Positions 27,428 to 34,960 of a DNA stretch of 58,291 bases are shown in pieces; the stretch's first letter is position 1, and each line of letters opens with the position of its first letter. A model generated the notes under the pieces. That model did not search any database. It was given only the letters and a program-made list of their open reading frames with translations, and had not been told where the DNA came from. This stretch comes from Salegentibacter tibetensis (GTDB lineage: Bacteria > Bacteroidota > Bacteroidia > Flavobacteriales > Flavobacteriaceae), in the NCBI RefSeq assembly GCF_020164485.1, contig NZ_JAIQZA010000028.1:1-58291 (forward strand), read 5' to 3'. The translations under genes and the position numbers were made by a program.

Positions 27428-28389
27428 ATGAAATATGATTTTTTAAATCAATTATTTAACGAAGAAGATGAATTTGAAGATTTATTTCAAGATTTTGATT
27501 TTAATCTTTTAGAATCATCAGATTTTAAAGAAGATGCAGTTCGAGAAGAAATTGTTTTTCCCATTTTAAAAAAAAATTAGGATATTCAGCATCCTCAGAT
27601 AATAAAATTATTAGAAGTAAAAACTTAAAGCATCCCTTCTGCTATTTTGGAACAAAAAAACATTCCGTAAATATAGTGCCAGACTACACATTTGAAATCG
27701 ATGGGGTAAACAAGTGGATTTTAGATGCTAAAAGACCGACAGAAGCCATTAGAAGTGGGAAGAATGTCGCTCAAGCGTACAGTTATGCCGTCCATCAGGA
27801 AATAAGAAGCGAAATATATTGCTTATGTAATGGAAAAGAAATAGCTGTTTTTAATGTAAAGCATCCTAAGCCTATTCTAGCATTTCACATTAAAGACCTA
27901 AAAGAAAATTGGGATGACCTTGAAAAAATATTAAGTCCAGAATTTGTTCAAAAACCATTTTTGAAGGGATTCAAGCTAGATTTCGGGTTGTTTCTTGCCA
28001 AAACTGCTACTGATGAGATATACTATAATCCGTTTCCATTCCCATTTGAGGCAATACATTTTATTGGTAAACTTAAGGATGATGAATATTCTATAAATGG
28101 TCGATTTAAATTCAATTATAGAGGATATGAACATTTAGAATTTGCTGCAACCTTTGATTTTAAAGAAAAAGAATATCAAGAGTTATTAGCCATTTTACCT
28201 AAAAATATTAGAAAAAATTTAGAATTAAATTTATCACATCATCCATTTAAATATTTTAATCAAAATCCGGAGGTATTTCATTTTAATATCTATGCAACTT
28301 TAGGGACTCAAATTTACACTAATGATAATGAGAGTTACATGCCTTTAATTGTAAGTCACTTTGCGAAAAAAACTGCGGGCAATAACTAA
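27428..28389 (+). pseudogene. Frameshifted HsdR_N-type restriction endonuclease-like protein
   Basis: The ATG frame starting at 27428 stops after 50 codons (TAG at 27578-27580) directly after a run of nine A residues. Reading resumes in the next frame and continues to 28389. Together the two halves give about 320 residues with the standalone type I restriction enzyme R N-terminal fold (HSDR_N_2-like). It carries a PD-(D/E)xK pattern in VPDYTFEIDGVNKW and LDAKRP. Either 10 or 7 A residues would restore the frame. It may be a true pseudogene, a slippage-decoded gene, or a homopolymer sequencing error. The C-terminal half is of unknown family. Confidence 0.6.
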
Positions 28390-28392
28390 GAT

Positions 28393-28620
28393 TCGTGTGA
28401 CCGGAACAGCTTGTCCCGCTGTTTCGGGAGCCAAACAATTATGCAGATTTGCCTGAGCAGGATTCTTTGACCATAAATAAGTTACTACGATCTGGATGTG
28501 CCAGGCATTCTGGTTTTACGTTATCTAATTTGAATAAATATAGTTAGCTTTATGAAAGTGAGTTTATCTTGGTATTTTTTTGATTAAAAGGATATTTTAG
28601 GCGAGATAATGAGTTATGTG
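28393..28620 (+). repeat. Intergenic repeat family B, copy 2 (long form)
   Basis: The 5' part has GACCGGAACAGCT, the middle has GATCTGGATGTGCCAGGC (near 28491-28508), and the 3' part has TTATCTTGGTATT and GGATATTTTAGGCGAG. The same order and spacing is found at 34748-34960 (GGTCGGAACGGCT, AAGTGCCAGGC, GGATATTTCAGGCGGG). It precedes a three-gene module. Confidence 0.6.
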
Positions 28621-28640
28621 AAATTTTAAAAATTATCTGA

Positions 28641-28949
28641 ATGCTTTATAAATATAATTTACCAAATACTGTATTACGTCCAACGAAAAATGTTAGAGTG
28701 CTCTTTGATAATGGTAATTTTCATGAAGCCTATTCAGTCGCAATTCTAGAATGGAATAATAATGATGTTTTAGCTATTAGATGGAATATTACAGAAAATG
28801 AAGCAAAAAATCCAGAAAAAATGAAAGGTTCTGAAGTATGTGTTGGAGAACCAAATTCTCATGGCTATTCAACGTGGTTTATAATACCAGACGATTTCAT
28901 TAAGCAAAAAATGAACAATACTCCTCTTAATAATAAATTAGAAGAATAA
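28641..28949 (+). CDS. Hypothetical protein, first gene of a protease module
   Basis: A 102-residue cytoplasmic protein with strands around FDNGNFHEAYSVAILEW and a Trp- and Gly-containing stretch (VGEPNSHGYSTWFIIP). No family was recognised. It is followed 16 bases later by a second small gene and then a trypsin-like protease gene, all in one direction. It may be a partner or substrate of that protease. Confidence 0.5.
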   Translation: MLYKYNLPNTVLRPTKNVRVLFDNGNFHEAYSVAILEWNNNDVLAIRWNITENEAKNPEKMKGSEVCVGEPNSHGYSTWFIIPDDFIKQKMNNTPLNNKLEE

Positions 28950-28965
28950 TTAAAAAGCAAAGTAG

Positions 28966-29205
28966 ATGTATAAAGATCCAATGGAATATAAAAAAGAAGA
29001 TATTTCCGAAATTCTAAATAAGCCGTTAAAAATTTCAATCGGACAATGGGGCTCGGATAAAATCATAGAAGTAATTACTGGGGAAATCATAAAATGTACA
29101 TTAGCTGCTAACCCACCACATCAACCAGCATCATTCAGAGTAAAAACTGAAAAGGGTGAAAAATCATTAAGTGTTGCTTCAATAAAAAAGATTGAGGATC
29201 TATAA
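28966..29205 (+). CDS. Small hypothetical protein before the protease
   Basis: A 79-residue acidic/basic mixed protein without signal peptide. It has a short beta-rich C-terminal part ('FRVKTEKGEKSLSVASIKKI') that could be an SH3-like fold. The end overlaps the protease gene by 14 bases, so the two are probably co-translated. An inhibitor role is possible and not shown. Confidence 0.5.
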   Translation: MYKDPMEYKKEDISEILNKPLKISIGQWGSDKIIEVITGEIIKCTLAANPPHQPASFRVKTEKGEKSLSVASIKKIEDL

Positions 29206-29941
29206 TTATCCAGAATTAATACTTAAAAAGAATAATTTGATACAAGAGGCTGTCTTTCCCATAGTTACATTTAACCCAATTAATAAGGAATGGAAATGTT
29301 TAGGTACAGGTTATTTTATAAATCCTAAAGGTGCTTTTGCAACTGCAAAACACCTATTTATGAATAGCGATAAGAAAACTGAACCAACGTTATATGGAAT
29401 TCAGAAGGTTTCTGATGATGAATATCATGTAAGACCAATTTCAAAGTTGATAGCTCATGAAAATGCTGATATAATGATAGGAACATTAGGTCCGCGAAGG
29501 CTCCCCAATAATAACCTGAAACCTGCAGATTCAAAGTATTTCAAATTAGATTTAAATAAATTAGATAATGGAGACTTTATAAGCACATATGCTTACCCAA
29601 ATTCTAAAAGAGAACAATTGCAAAATAACTCCTATGAATTTACTTTTCAGGGTGATTATGCAACTGGTAAAATCATAGATTTTCATGAAAGATCCCCTGT
29701 AGTTGAAAATAGATGTTATCAGACCAATATGAGAATGGAAAGCGGTGCAAGCGGGGGTCCAGTATTAAAAGATAACCATATTGTTGGAGTTAACTCAAGC
29801 TCTTTTACTCTTATAGAAGGTGAAGAGCCAATCTCATATATTACTCCTATTGACTTTATTTTAGACTTAAGCGTATATGAAAATAAAAGGATTATATCGG
29901 TTAATGAACTAATTAAGAATAAACATATTAAGGTAAAATAA
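29192..29941 (+). CDS. Trypsin-like serine peptidase (S1 fold)
   Basis: A 249-residue protease with the S1-type catalytic triad: His in FATAKHLFM (near residue 52), Asp in ENADIMIG (near 91), and Ser in MRMESGASGGPVLK (near 185). No signal peptide is present, so it probably acts in the cytoplasm, unlike most S1 proteases. The start is a TTG at 29192 overlapping the previous gene. Small cytoplasmic trypsin-like proteases occur as effectors in some defence systems, and this one sits in a defence-rich island. Confidence 0.75.
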   Translation: MRIYNYPELILKKNNLIQEAVFPIVTFNPINKEWKCLGTGYFINPKGAFATAKHLFMNSDKKTEPTLYGIQKVSDDEYHVRPISKLIAHENADIMIGTLGPRRLPNNNLKPADSKYFKLDLNKLDNGDFISTYAYPNSKREQLQNNSYEFTFQGDYATGKIIDFHERSPVVENRCYQTNMRMESGASGGPVLKDNHIVGVNSSSFTLIEGEEPISYITPIDFILDLSVYENKRIISVNELIKNKHIKVK

Positions 29942-29947
29942 AACTTC

Positions 29948-30080
29948 ACATAACATTGGTTCAACGCAAATAGCGGGTTTTGCCGAAAAAGTGTAATTTA
30001 GAAAACCAGGAAATAATAGGTTAAGCAGACAAATCAGGGCCCCTCCTCCCGCTACTTGTCCATAACAGTAGCCGTTGTGC
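29948..30080 (+). repeat. attC-like palindromic repeat (family A), copy 1
   Basis: 133 bases, with ends ACATAAC (29948-29954) and GTTGTGC (30074-30080), near matches to the integron R'' (RYYYAAC) and R' (GTTRRRY) motifs. Inside, GCAAATAGCGGG (29966-29977) faces CCCGCTACTTGTC (30048-30060). It lies directly after the protease gene and before a DNA-glycosylase-like gene, as attC sites do. Confidence 0.55.
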
Positions 30081-30100
30081 GCCAGCTAAAAAACTTACAG

Positions 30101-30847
30101 ATGAACATTAATTGGGACATATCACGGATTGACATCGAAAAGGTTAAGAAAATAGTTACGAAGAATGAAAACCCTTTTTTACGAGCAAGACAATTGAGAA
30201 ACGTTGAAAAGCAGAATATTGTGATTAATAAGGACAGGATTATTAAAACAATGATTATGTGTCTTCTGACATCACAACAACGCTCAGGACCAAATTCTTC
30301 GGTTGGACAATTTTTAAGACTTGAACCATTTCCCATTACTATTAAAAACTTGGCATCAGTCAATAACGTAGAAGGATTTATAAAGGACACTTTACAACAA
30401 AGTAATCTAACAAGATATGTGAATAGGATTAGTTCTTTTTTTGCTTCAAACTACGTGAAAATCGTAGAAAAAAATTGGACATTAATCAACGATCTTGAAG
30501 AACTAAAAATCTCTGACTCGAAAATAAAAGAGAGGAACATTGCGGACAATTTAGCTAATGATTTTAATGGATTTGGTCCGAAACAGGCGAGAAATTTTCT
30601 TCAAGCACTTGGACTGACAAAATATGAAATCCCGATTGACTCACGAATAACGACTTGGTTAAATGATTTTGGTTTTCCAGTAACATTGACGTCTTCTCCA
30701 CTCGGCGATAAAGGATATTATCATTTTGTTTCGGACGGAATCCAAGAGCTTTGTGAGAAAGCTGAAATTTATCCTTGTCTTTTGGACGCAGCAATATTTT
30801 CGAGTTTTGATAATGATGAGTGGACAGAAGAAAACACAATATTTTGA
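30101..30847 (+). CDS. HhH-GPD-like DNA glycosylase family protein
   Basis: A 248-residue protein with a helix-hairpin-helix/GPD-like pattern: NGFGPKQARNFLQALGL followed by IPIDSRITTWLND. This is the arrangement in DNA glycosylase/lyases such as 8-oxoguanine and thermophilic AGOG-like enzymes. The catalytic lysine of that family would be GPKQ. The ATG at 30101 is chosen because the sequence before it belongs to the attC-like repeat. It stands alone between attC-like copies 1 and 2 like an integron cassette. Confidence 0.65.
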   Translation: MNINWDISRIDIEKVKKIVTKNENPFLRARQLRNVEKQNIVINKDRIIKTMIMCLLTSQQRSGPNSSVGQFLRLEPFPITIKNLASVNNVEGFIKDTLQQSNLTRYVNRISSFFASNYVKIVEKNWTLINDLEELKISDSKIKERNIADNLANDFNGFGPKQARNFLQALGLTKYEIPIDSRITTWLNDFGFPVTLTSSPLGDKGYYHFVSDGIQELCEKAEIYPCLLDAAIFSSFDNDEWTEENTIF

Positions 30848-30864
30848 AAATGAAAAAGCCGACC

Positions 30865-30996
30865 GCACAACAAAAGCTATACGTAATGCGGGTTTTTTGC
30901 GCTAAGTTGAATGTAAATGAATTTTAAGAAAAATATCGGTAAGCGGACAGTGAAGTGCCTTGAAATTTTGCACTACGCATAGCCAAACCGTTGTGT
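30865..30996 (+). repeat. attC-like palindromic repeat (family A), copy 2
   Basis: 132 bases, almost the same length as copy 1. Ends are GCACAAC (30865-30871) and GTTGTGT (30990-30996). AGCTATACGTAATGC (30876-30890) pairs imperfectly with GCACTACGCATAGCC (30970-30984). The interior AATATCGGTAAGCGGACA resembles copy 1. It follows the glycosylase-like gene. Confidence 0.6.
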
Positions 30997-31016
30997 GTAA
31001 GTTAAATTAGGATTTA

Positions 31017-31781
31017 ATGAAAAATAAAATTAGGAACCTATTCAATTCCAAAGTCAACTTGTTTATACTGCTTGCATTTTTAGGTATTCTTATAATAATC
31101 ATCCTAGATTTAAATGATAAAGACTTTAATTATCACGACATACTGGTCGAATTGCACGGACTGATATATGACCTATTTGTTTTCGGAATAGTTCTAACCA
31201 TTTATGAAGTGAATAGAGAAAGGAAACGAGAAAAGGAGAAGCTTGTCCAGGAGGTTAAAGAAAAAATAGAAAGATATCAAGAAGAAATAAATGATTTTAG
31301 GTTCTGGCATAGTGAAGAGGCAAAATTTCGAATTAGTGGATTGGTAAAAAGGTTAACTAACCTTGGTTTTAAAAAGGTGAATTTGAGTCATTGTTATTTG
31401 CAAAATGCCAATGGTGTAATGAGTCACGAAGAAATGCAGGAATGGAATTTTTCAGCAGCTAATTTAAACGATACCCTTTGGATAATGAATGATTGTTCAA
31501 ACGCACAATTTTATTTAACAAAATTGTTTCAGAGTTCATTTCGAAACGTGAACCTGACAAACTGCAAATTTGATTCTGCAATTTTATTTGACACCCAGTT
31601 TCGAAAATGTAACTTTTCAGGAGTATCGTTAGAAGATGCAGTTGTCCATACTCAGGACTGGTTTGAAGAAATGAATATAAATGAAAATATGGGAGTGGAA
31701 GAATTAATGAATAAATATGAAATTTATGAAATCCCCAAGGTGAAAAATGAAATTCAAGGTTATAAGATAGTTAGAAAGTAA
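31017..31781 (+). CDS. Membrane protein with pentapeptide repeats
   Basis: A 254-residue protein: one or two hydrophobic N-terminal segments (residues 13-32 and about 45-65), a charged coiled coil (residues 68-95), and a C-terminal part with pentapeptide repeats such as 'ANLNDTLWIMNDCSNAQF' and 'CNFSGVSLEDAV'. Pentapeptide-repeat proteins form right-handed beta helices, and some act as membrane-linked immunity proteins. It stands alone between attC-like repeats. Confidence 0.6.
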   Translation: MKNKIRNLFNSKVNLFILLAFLGILIIIILDLNDKDFNYHDILVELHGLIYDLFVFGIVLTIYEVNRERKREKEKLVQEVKEKIERYQEEINDFRFWHSEEAKFRISGLVKRLTNLGFKKVNLSHCYLQNANGVMSHEEMQEWNFSAANLNDTLWIMNDCSNAQFYLTKLFQSSFRNVNLTNCKFDSAILFDTQFRKCNFSGVSLEDAVVHTQDWFEEMNINENMGVEELMNKYEIYEIPKVKNEIQGYKIVRK

Positions 31782-31784
31782 AAC

Positions 31785-31820
31785 CTACACACAACAACAG
31801 TTGCCTTTGCACAACTCCAA
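31785..31820 (+). repeat. Left half of a possible attC-like site
   Basis: TACACACAAC (around 31786-31795), followed by a GCC and a second ACAAC, matches the left end of copy 2 (ACAAC with a short upstream C-A pattern). No right half follows at the expected distance, because the next roughly 900 bases hold a group II intron. A possible right half (GCAACGTTG) begins at 32723 just after the intron. Confidence 0.35.
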
Positions 31821-31991
31821 ATTTTTAAGAAGATAGGATGTTCAATATTTTTGAAAATATATAAATTATTGATTTTCAAAGGCCATTCGTTTTTAAAAAT
31901 AGATATAAACTGATTTTTTTATTGAAATAAGAGTTATACAACAGCCACACTATATAAAAACAATGCCAAGTCTGTCTCAAATCAAAATTCG

Positions 31992-32720
31992 GTGCGTGCT
32001 TGTTGCGCCTGATTTTCCTACGGAAAATCAAGCTCACCAGCGCACAGTTTTTATGTGTGCCGAGAAGCAATGACGGCAAAATATCATTGCATGCTGTATT
32101 TGAGATGGTGGGATCCAGTTTTACTGGACGATCCACCGCAAGCGCTGTATAGGCGGGGCTTGCAAACTACCTAAAGGTGCTGTGGTAAAGAGCCATGGTG
32201 CTGAGCGTTTAGGAAAAGGTAAACCACGAGTTTATCAGGTATGGATAAAAGAGATGAACGAAAGTGAACCACTGAAGAGGTGTCGAGAAAGTGCTTACAT
32301 TCTGTCAAAAGCTGTAGAGGTAAAAATGCAGTGAAAAAGTACAGCGGAAACCTATTTACTGGCTGTGCGGCAGGCGTCATTCAGGTGGCATGACTTTTAT
32401 CCGGGCTCATTTACGGAACTCGGGAACCTGTTCAATAGTGTTAAGGGAAATGCACAATAGGATCAAACTAGAGGCGAAATACCAAGATATTGTCCAGGGG
32501 CGGACTAACTCGTAGTAGTGATGAAGTTCCTGTAATGGGAATGGAGCGAAGGGGTTAGGTTATACAGTTTCATTACATTTACCAACTCGATAAGAGGATG
32601 AGTTCACGGAATGAAACAAGAATCCTAAGGGATTTGTATAACAAAAGCCGTATGATGGGAGCCTATCACGTACGGTTTTGTGAGAGGTTTAGGGGTGAAA
32701 CTCCCCTTTACCTATTCGAC
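31992..32720 (+). mobile_element. ORF-less group II intron
   Basis: The 5' end has GTGCG at 31992-31996, the usual group II start. The 3' end carries a domain V and VI core: AAAAGCCGTATGATGGGAGC near 32643 and CGTACGGTTTTGTGAGAGG after it, then GGGGTGAAACTCCCC and the terminal CGAC at 32717-32720. The 729-base length suits a ribozyme without an intron-encoded protein. No reverse-transcriptase gene is present here, so mobility would need help from elsewhere. It sits between a possible left and right half of an attC-like site. Confidence 0.85.
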
Positions 32721-32760
32721 ACGCAACGTTGAAGCAAATTATTGAAGAAATAATCAAATA

Positions 32761-33138
32761 ATGAAAGACAATTATCAAAGCTTTTTAGCTAGTATAGCTT
32801 TACACCAAATACTTCCTCTAATGCCATTATTCATAGAATTTACATATCTAGGTCACGTTACAGATAAGTCATTAACAATGACTTCTGCTATTTACGCCTT
32901 TTCTATTGGTGTTTCTTCGAGAAGTCCAGCTACTCTTGGTTTGTGTATATTAATTGGTATCTTAATGTCAGCCAGCTATGGTGCTATTGAAAAATATCCT
33001 AAAGAAGGCTATCCTCAATTTTATAACTTTTTGTCTTTCTGGCTAATTCTTGTCGTTTTTCTTATCCACTTGATTGAAAGATTTAGAAGGCATATAAACG
33101 AAAATGAAGACTTCCTTCTAATCAAGAAAAATAAATAA
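32761..33138 (+). CDS. Membrane protein, unknown
   Basis: A 125-residue protein with three hydrophobic segments (about residues 8-30, 55-75 and 88-110). No family was recognised. It is directly followed (1 base) by another small membrane-anchored gene, so the two are probably a pair. Confidence 0.55.
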   Translation: MKDNYQSFLASIALHQILPLMPLFIEFTYLGHVTDKSLTMTSAIYAFSIGVSSRSPATLGLCILIGILMSASYGAIEKYPKEGYPQFYNFLSFWLILVVFLIHLIERFRRHINENEDFLLIKKNK

Positions 33139-33139
33139 A

Positions 33140-33532
33140 ATGGAGAATTTAAATGTACTAGAAATATTGGCTTTTATAATAGCTATTATCGGATTGATTG
33201 TCTCTGTAATATTTAATTTTAAAAGCAAACAAGTTGATAAAGACATAGAACGTCTAATTGCAAATAGTCGAATCAATAAAGATCTTGAAAAATTTATAAA
33301 GATTCGTAATTCGAATTTAAATAATAAGAGAAGAATAATAACTCACAAGGAATATTATACTTTAATGAATAAATTGAGAGGACTCACGGATAAACTAGAC
33401 GAAAATGAGAAGAAAATTTTCATAAGAACCTTAGATTCAAAGAGTGAAAAAAATAAAATAAATTATTTAAAGAAACTTCTATACGAAAGTCAAAAAGATT
33501 CTAGCTTTAAAGATTTTGAGGTACAAAAATAA
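33140..33532 (+). CDS. Membrane-anchored hypothetical protein
   Basis: A 130-residue protein with one N-terminal transmembrane segment (residues 5-25) and a highly charged cytoplasmic rest. It starts one base after the preceding gene. The pair resembles membrane-protein couples of small defence or immunity cassettes, but I could not name it. Confidence 0.5.
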   Translation: MENLNVLEILAFIIAIIGLIVSVIFNFKSKQVDKDIERLIANSRINKDLEKFIKIRNSNLNNKRRIITHKEYYTLMNKLRGLTDKLDENEKKIFIRTLDSKSEKNKINYLKKLLYESQKDSSFKDFEVQK

Positions 33533-33536
33533 CTTG

Positions 33537-33660
33537 ATACAAGTCGGTTAATTGCAAATATCGGGTTTAATCGAAAAAGTGTAATTTTAGAATCCAGGAA
33601 AGAATATAGGTAATCCGACAAGTCCGCGCCCTACTCCTACAACTTGCGACCGCAAACTGT
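33537..33660 (+). repeat. attC-like repeat (family A), degenerate copy 3
   Basis: About 124 bases. The middle is nearly the same as copy 1: GCAAATATCGGGTTTAATCG, GTGTAATTTTAGAA, CCAGGAAAGAATATAGGTAA and CCCTACTCCTAC. The ends differ from copies 1 and 2, so the R'/R'' motifs are lost or not recognisable. It follows the membrane-protein pair and precedes a HEPN-like gene. Confidence 0.5.
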
Positions 33661-33831
33661 AAACGGACAGAATGAAACATATGCTAAGAATGGATAACTG
33701 TAATTACGGCGGATTCCACTACCCCCGAATTCACTGACTTTGATAAGGTTCGTTCCGAACTGAAAATTAATGATTAATAATCCATAACTTCCGGTTTTAC
33801 GGGGTGTTATATGGAATTCGACCAAAATTAA

Positions 33832-34725
33832 ATGGAAAGACCAATATTATTACTTAAAAAAGAGCTGATTAACCCAATCGAACAGGCATTAGACCGAATT
33901 GAAAAAATCAGACAAAGAAAAATGAACAATGAAGATAGTATCATATTGGAAGGTTTATTTGCATTAGGAGTTGCATCTTTCGAGCATTCAATAATTGATA
34001 CTTTAAGAATTTTATTAAATTATATCCCCGACAAGTTAGATGTAAAAAGTGAAAATATTTCCAAACAGCACCTCATTGACGGAAATCCTTTAGAGAAAGC
34101 AATTGAGAATAAGGTGAATTCTGTTTCTTGTAAAAACTTACCCGATATAATTAGGTATTTTACTACAATTAGTGGTATTCCTGAAAATATAGTCACCGAA
34201 GATGAACTAGCTGAATTGATAGAAATTAAGGCCACTCGAAATTTACTTATCCATAATAATTTAATGGTTAATTCTTTTTACAGAGAAACTTCTGGAACAA
34301 AAGTACGAGAAGGTCAAGGCAGTAAAAATAGACTAGTAATCAATCAAGATTACCTATTTGAATCACTAGTAATTATGCGGTCCGTTTTGGGAAAATTTAA
34401 ACACGAATTAAACCTAAAATATAATGATTTCACGAAAATAAAAGCTATGAAAAGCTTGTTCTCTTACATTTTTCAAACACCCGTTATGAAATTTGAAAAT
34501 GAATTTGAGGTTGACGAAGACAGAGATGTGATTATTAACTTAAAACCAGAGACAAGTATGAAAGGAAGACTGTCATCTAGCGAAACTCTTTTTTATAATA
34601 TTTGGGTAGCACATTCGCACGGTAATAAATTTGAATTCGACCGAGGTTATTTTTATGGTTTAGACAATAGGAACCGAAAGAAAATGGCTTTCTTAATAGA
34701 AAAATTAGACATATTAAAACCATAA
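33832..34725 (+). CDS. HEPN-like protein, unknown
   Basis: A 297-residue mostly helical protein. Residues about 130-145 contain TRNLLIHNN, which fits the HEPN nuclease pattern R-x4-6-H (here R-N-L-L-I-H). HEPN proteins are often RNases in toxin-antitoxin and abortive infection systems. No antitoxin-like small partner is next to it, so it could act alone or be an immune domain. It lies between a family-A and a family-B repeat. Confidence 0.5.
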   Translation: MERPILLLKKELINPIEQALDRIEKIRQRKMNNEDSIILEGLFALGVASFEHSIIDTLRILLNYIPDKLDVKSENISKQHLIDGNPLEKAIENKVNSVSCKNLPDIIRYFTTISGIPENIVTEDELAELIEIKATRNLLIHNNLMVNSFYRETSGTKVREGQGSKNRLVINQDYLFESLVIMRSVLGKFKHELNLKYNDFTKIKAMKSLFSYIFQTPVMKFENEFEVDEDRDVIINLKPETSMKGRLSSSETLFYNIWVAHSHGNKFEFDRGYFYGLDNRNRKKMAFLIEKLDILKP

Positions 34726-34747
34726 AAAACTTATATAATAATTAAGC

Positions 34748-34960
34748 GTGCGTGTTGGTCGGAACGGCTCAAAATTAATCACTGTCTAATAAACCGGATA
34801 CTTGGCCTGTATGCAAAGTTATTTCGATATAGAAGTGCCAGGCTTATCGCTTTCCTGTATTCAAGTTTAATATTTATTGTAGTTTTATAGAATTGCATTT
34901 TCCCCAGTATTCTTTTTTGTTAAAAGGATATTTCAGGCGGGATATGACGTGTTGGGGCAC
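34748..34960 (+). repeat. Intergenic repeat family B, copy 3
   Basis: GGTCGGAACGGCT at 34759-ish, GATATAGAAGTGCCAGGC near 34834, and CCAGTATTC...GGATATTTCAGGCGGG at 34904-34942 follow the same order as 28393-28620. It lies directly before the GmrSD-like gene and covers that gene's earliest possible GTG start, so I place the start further in. Confidence 0.6.

Noticed and set aside
30056-30100. Start of the glycosylase-like gene at 30056
   Set aside because: That stretch is the right end of the attC-like repeat (GTAGCCGTTGTGC); the ATG at 30101 begins the protein.
34949-34960. GTG start of the GmrSD-like gene
   Set aside because: These bases belong to intergenic repeat family B, so an ATG at 34961 or later is preferred.
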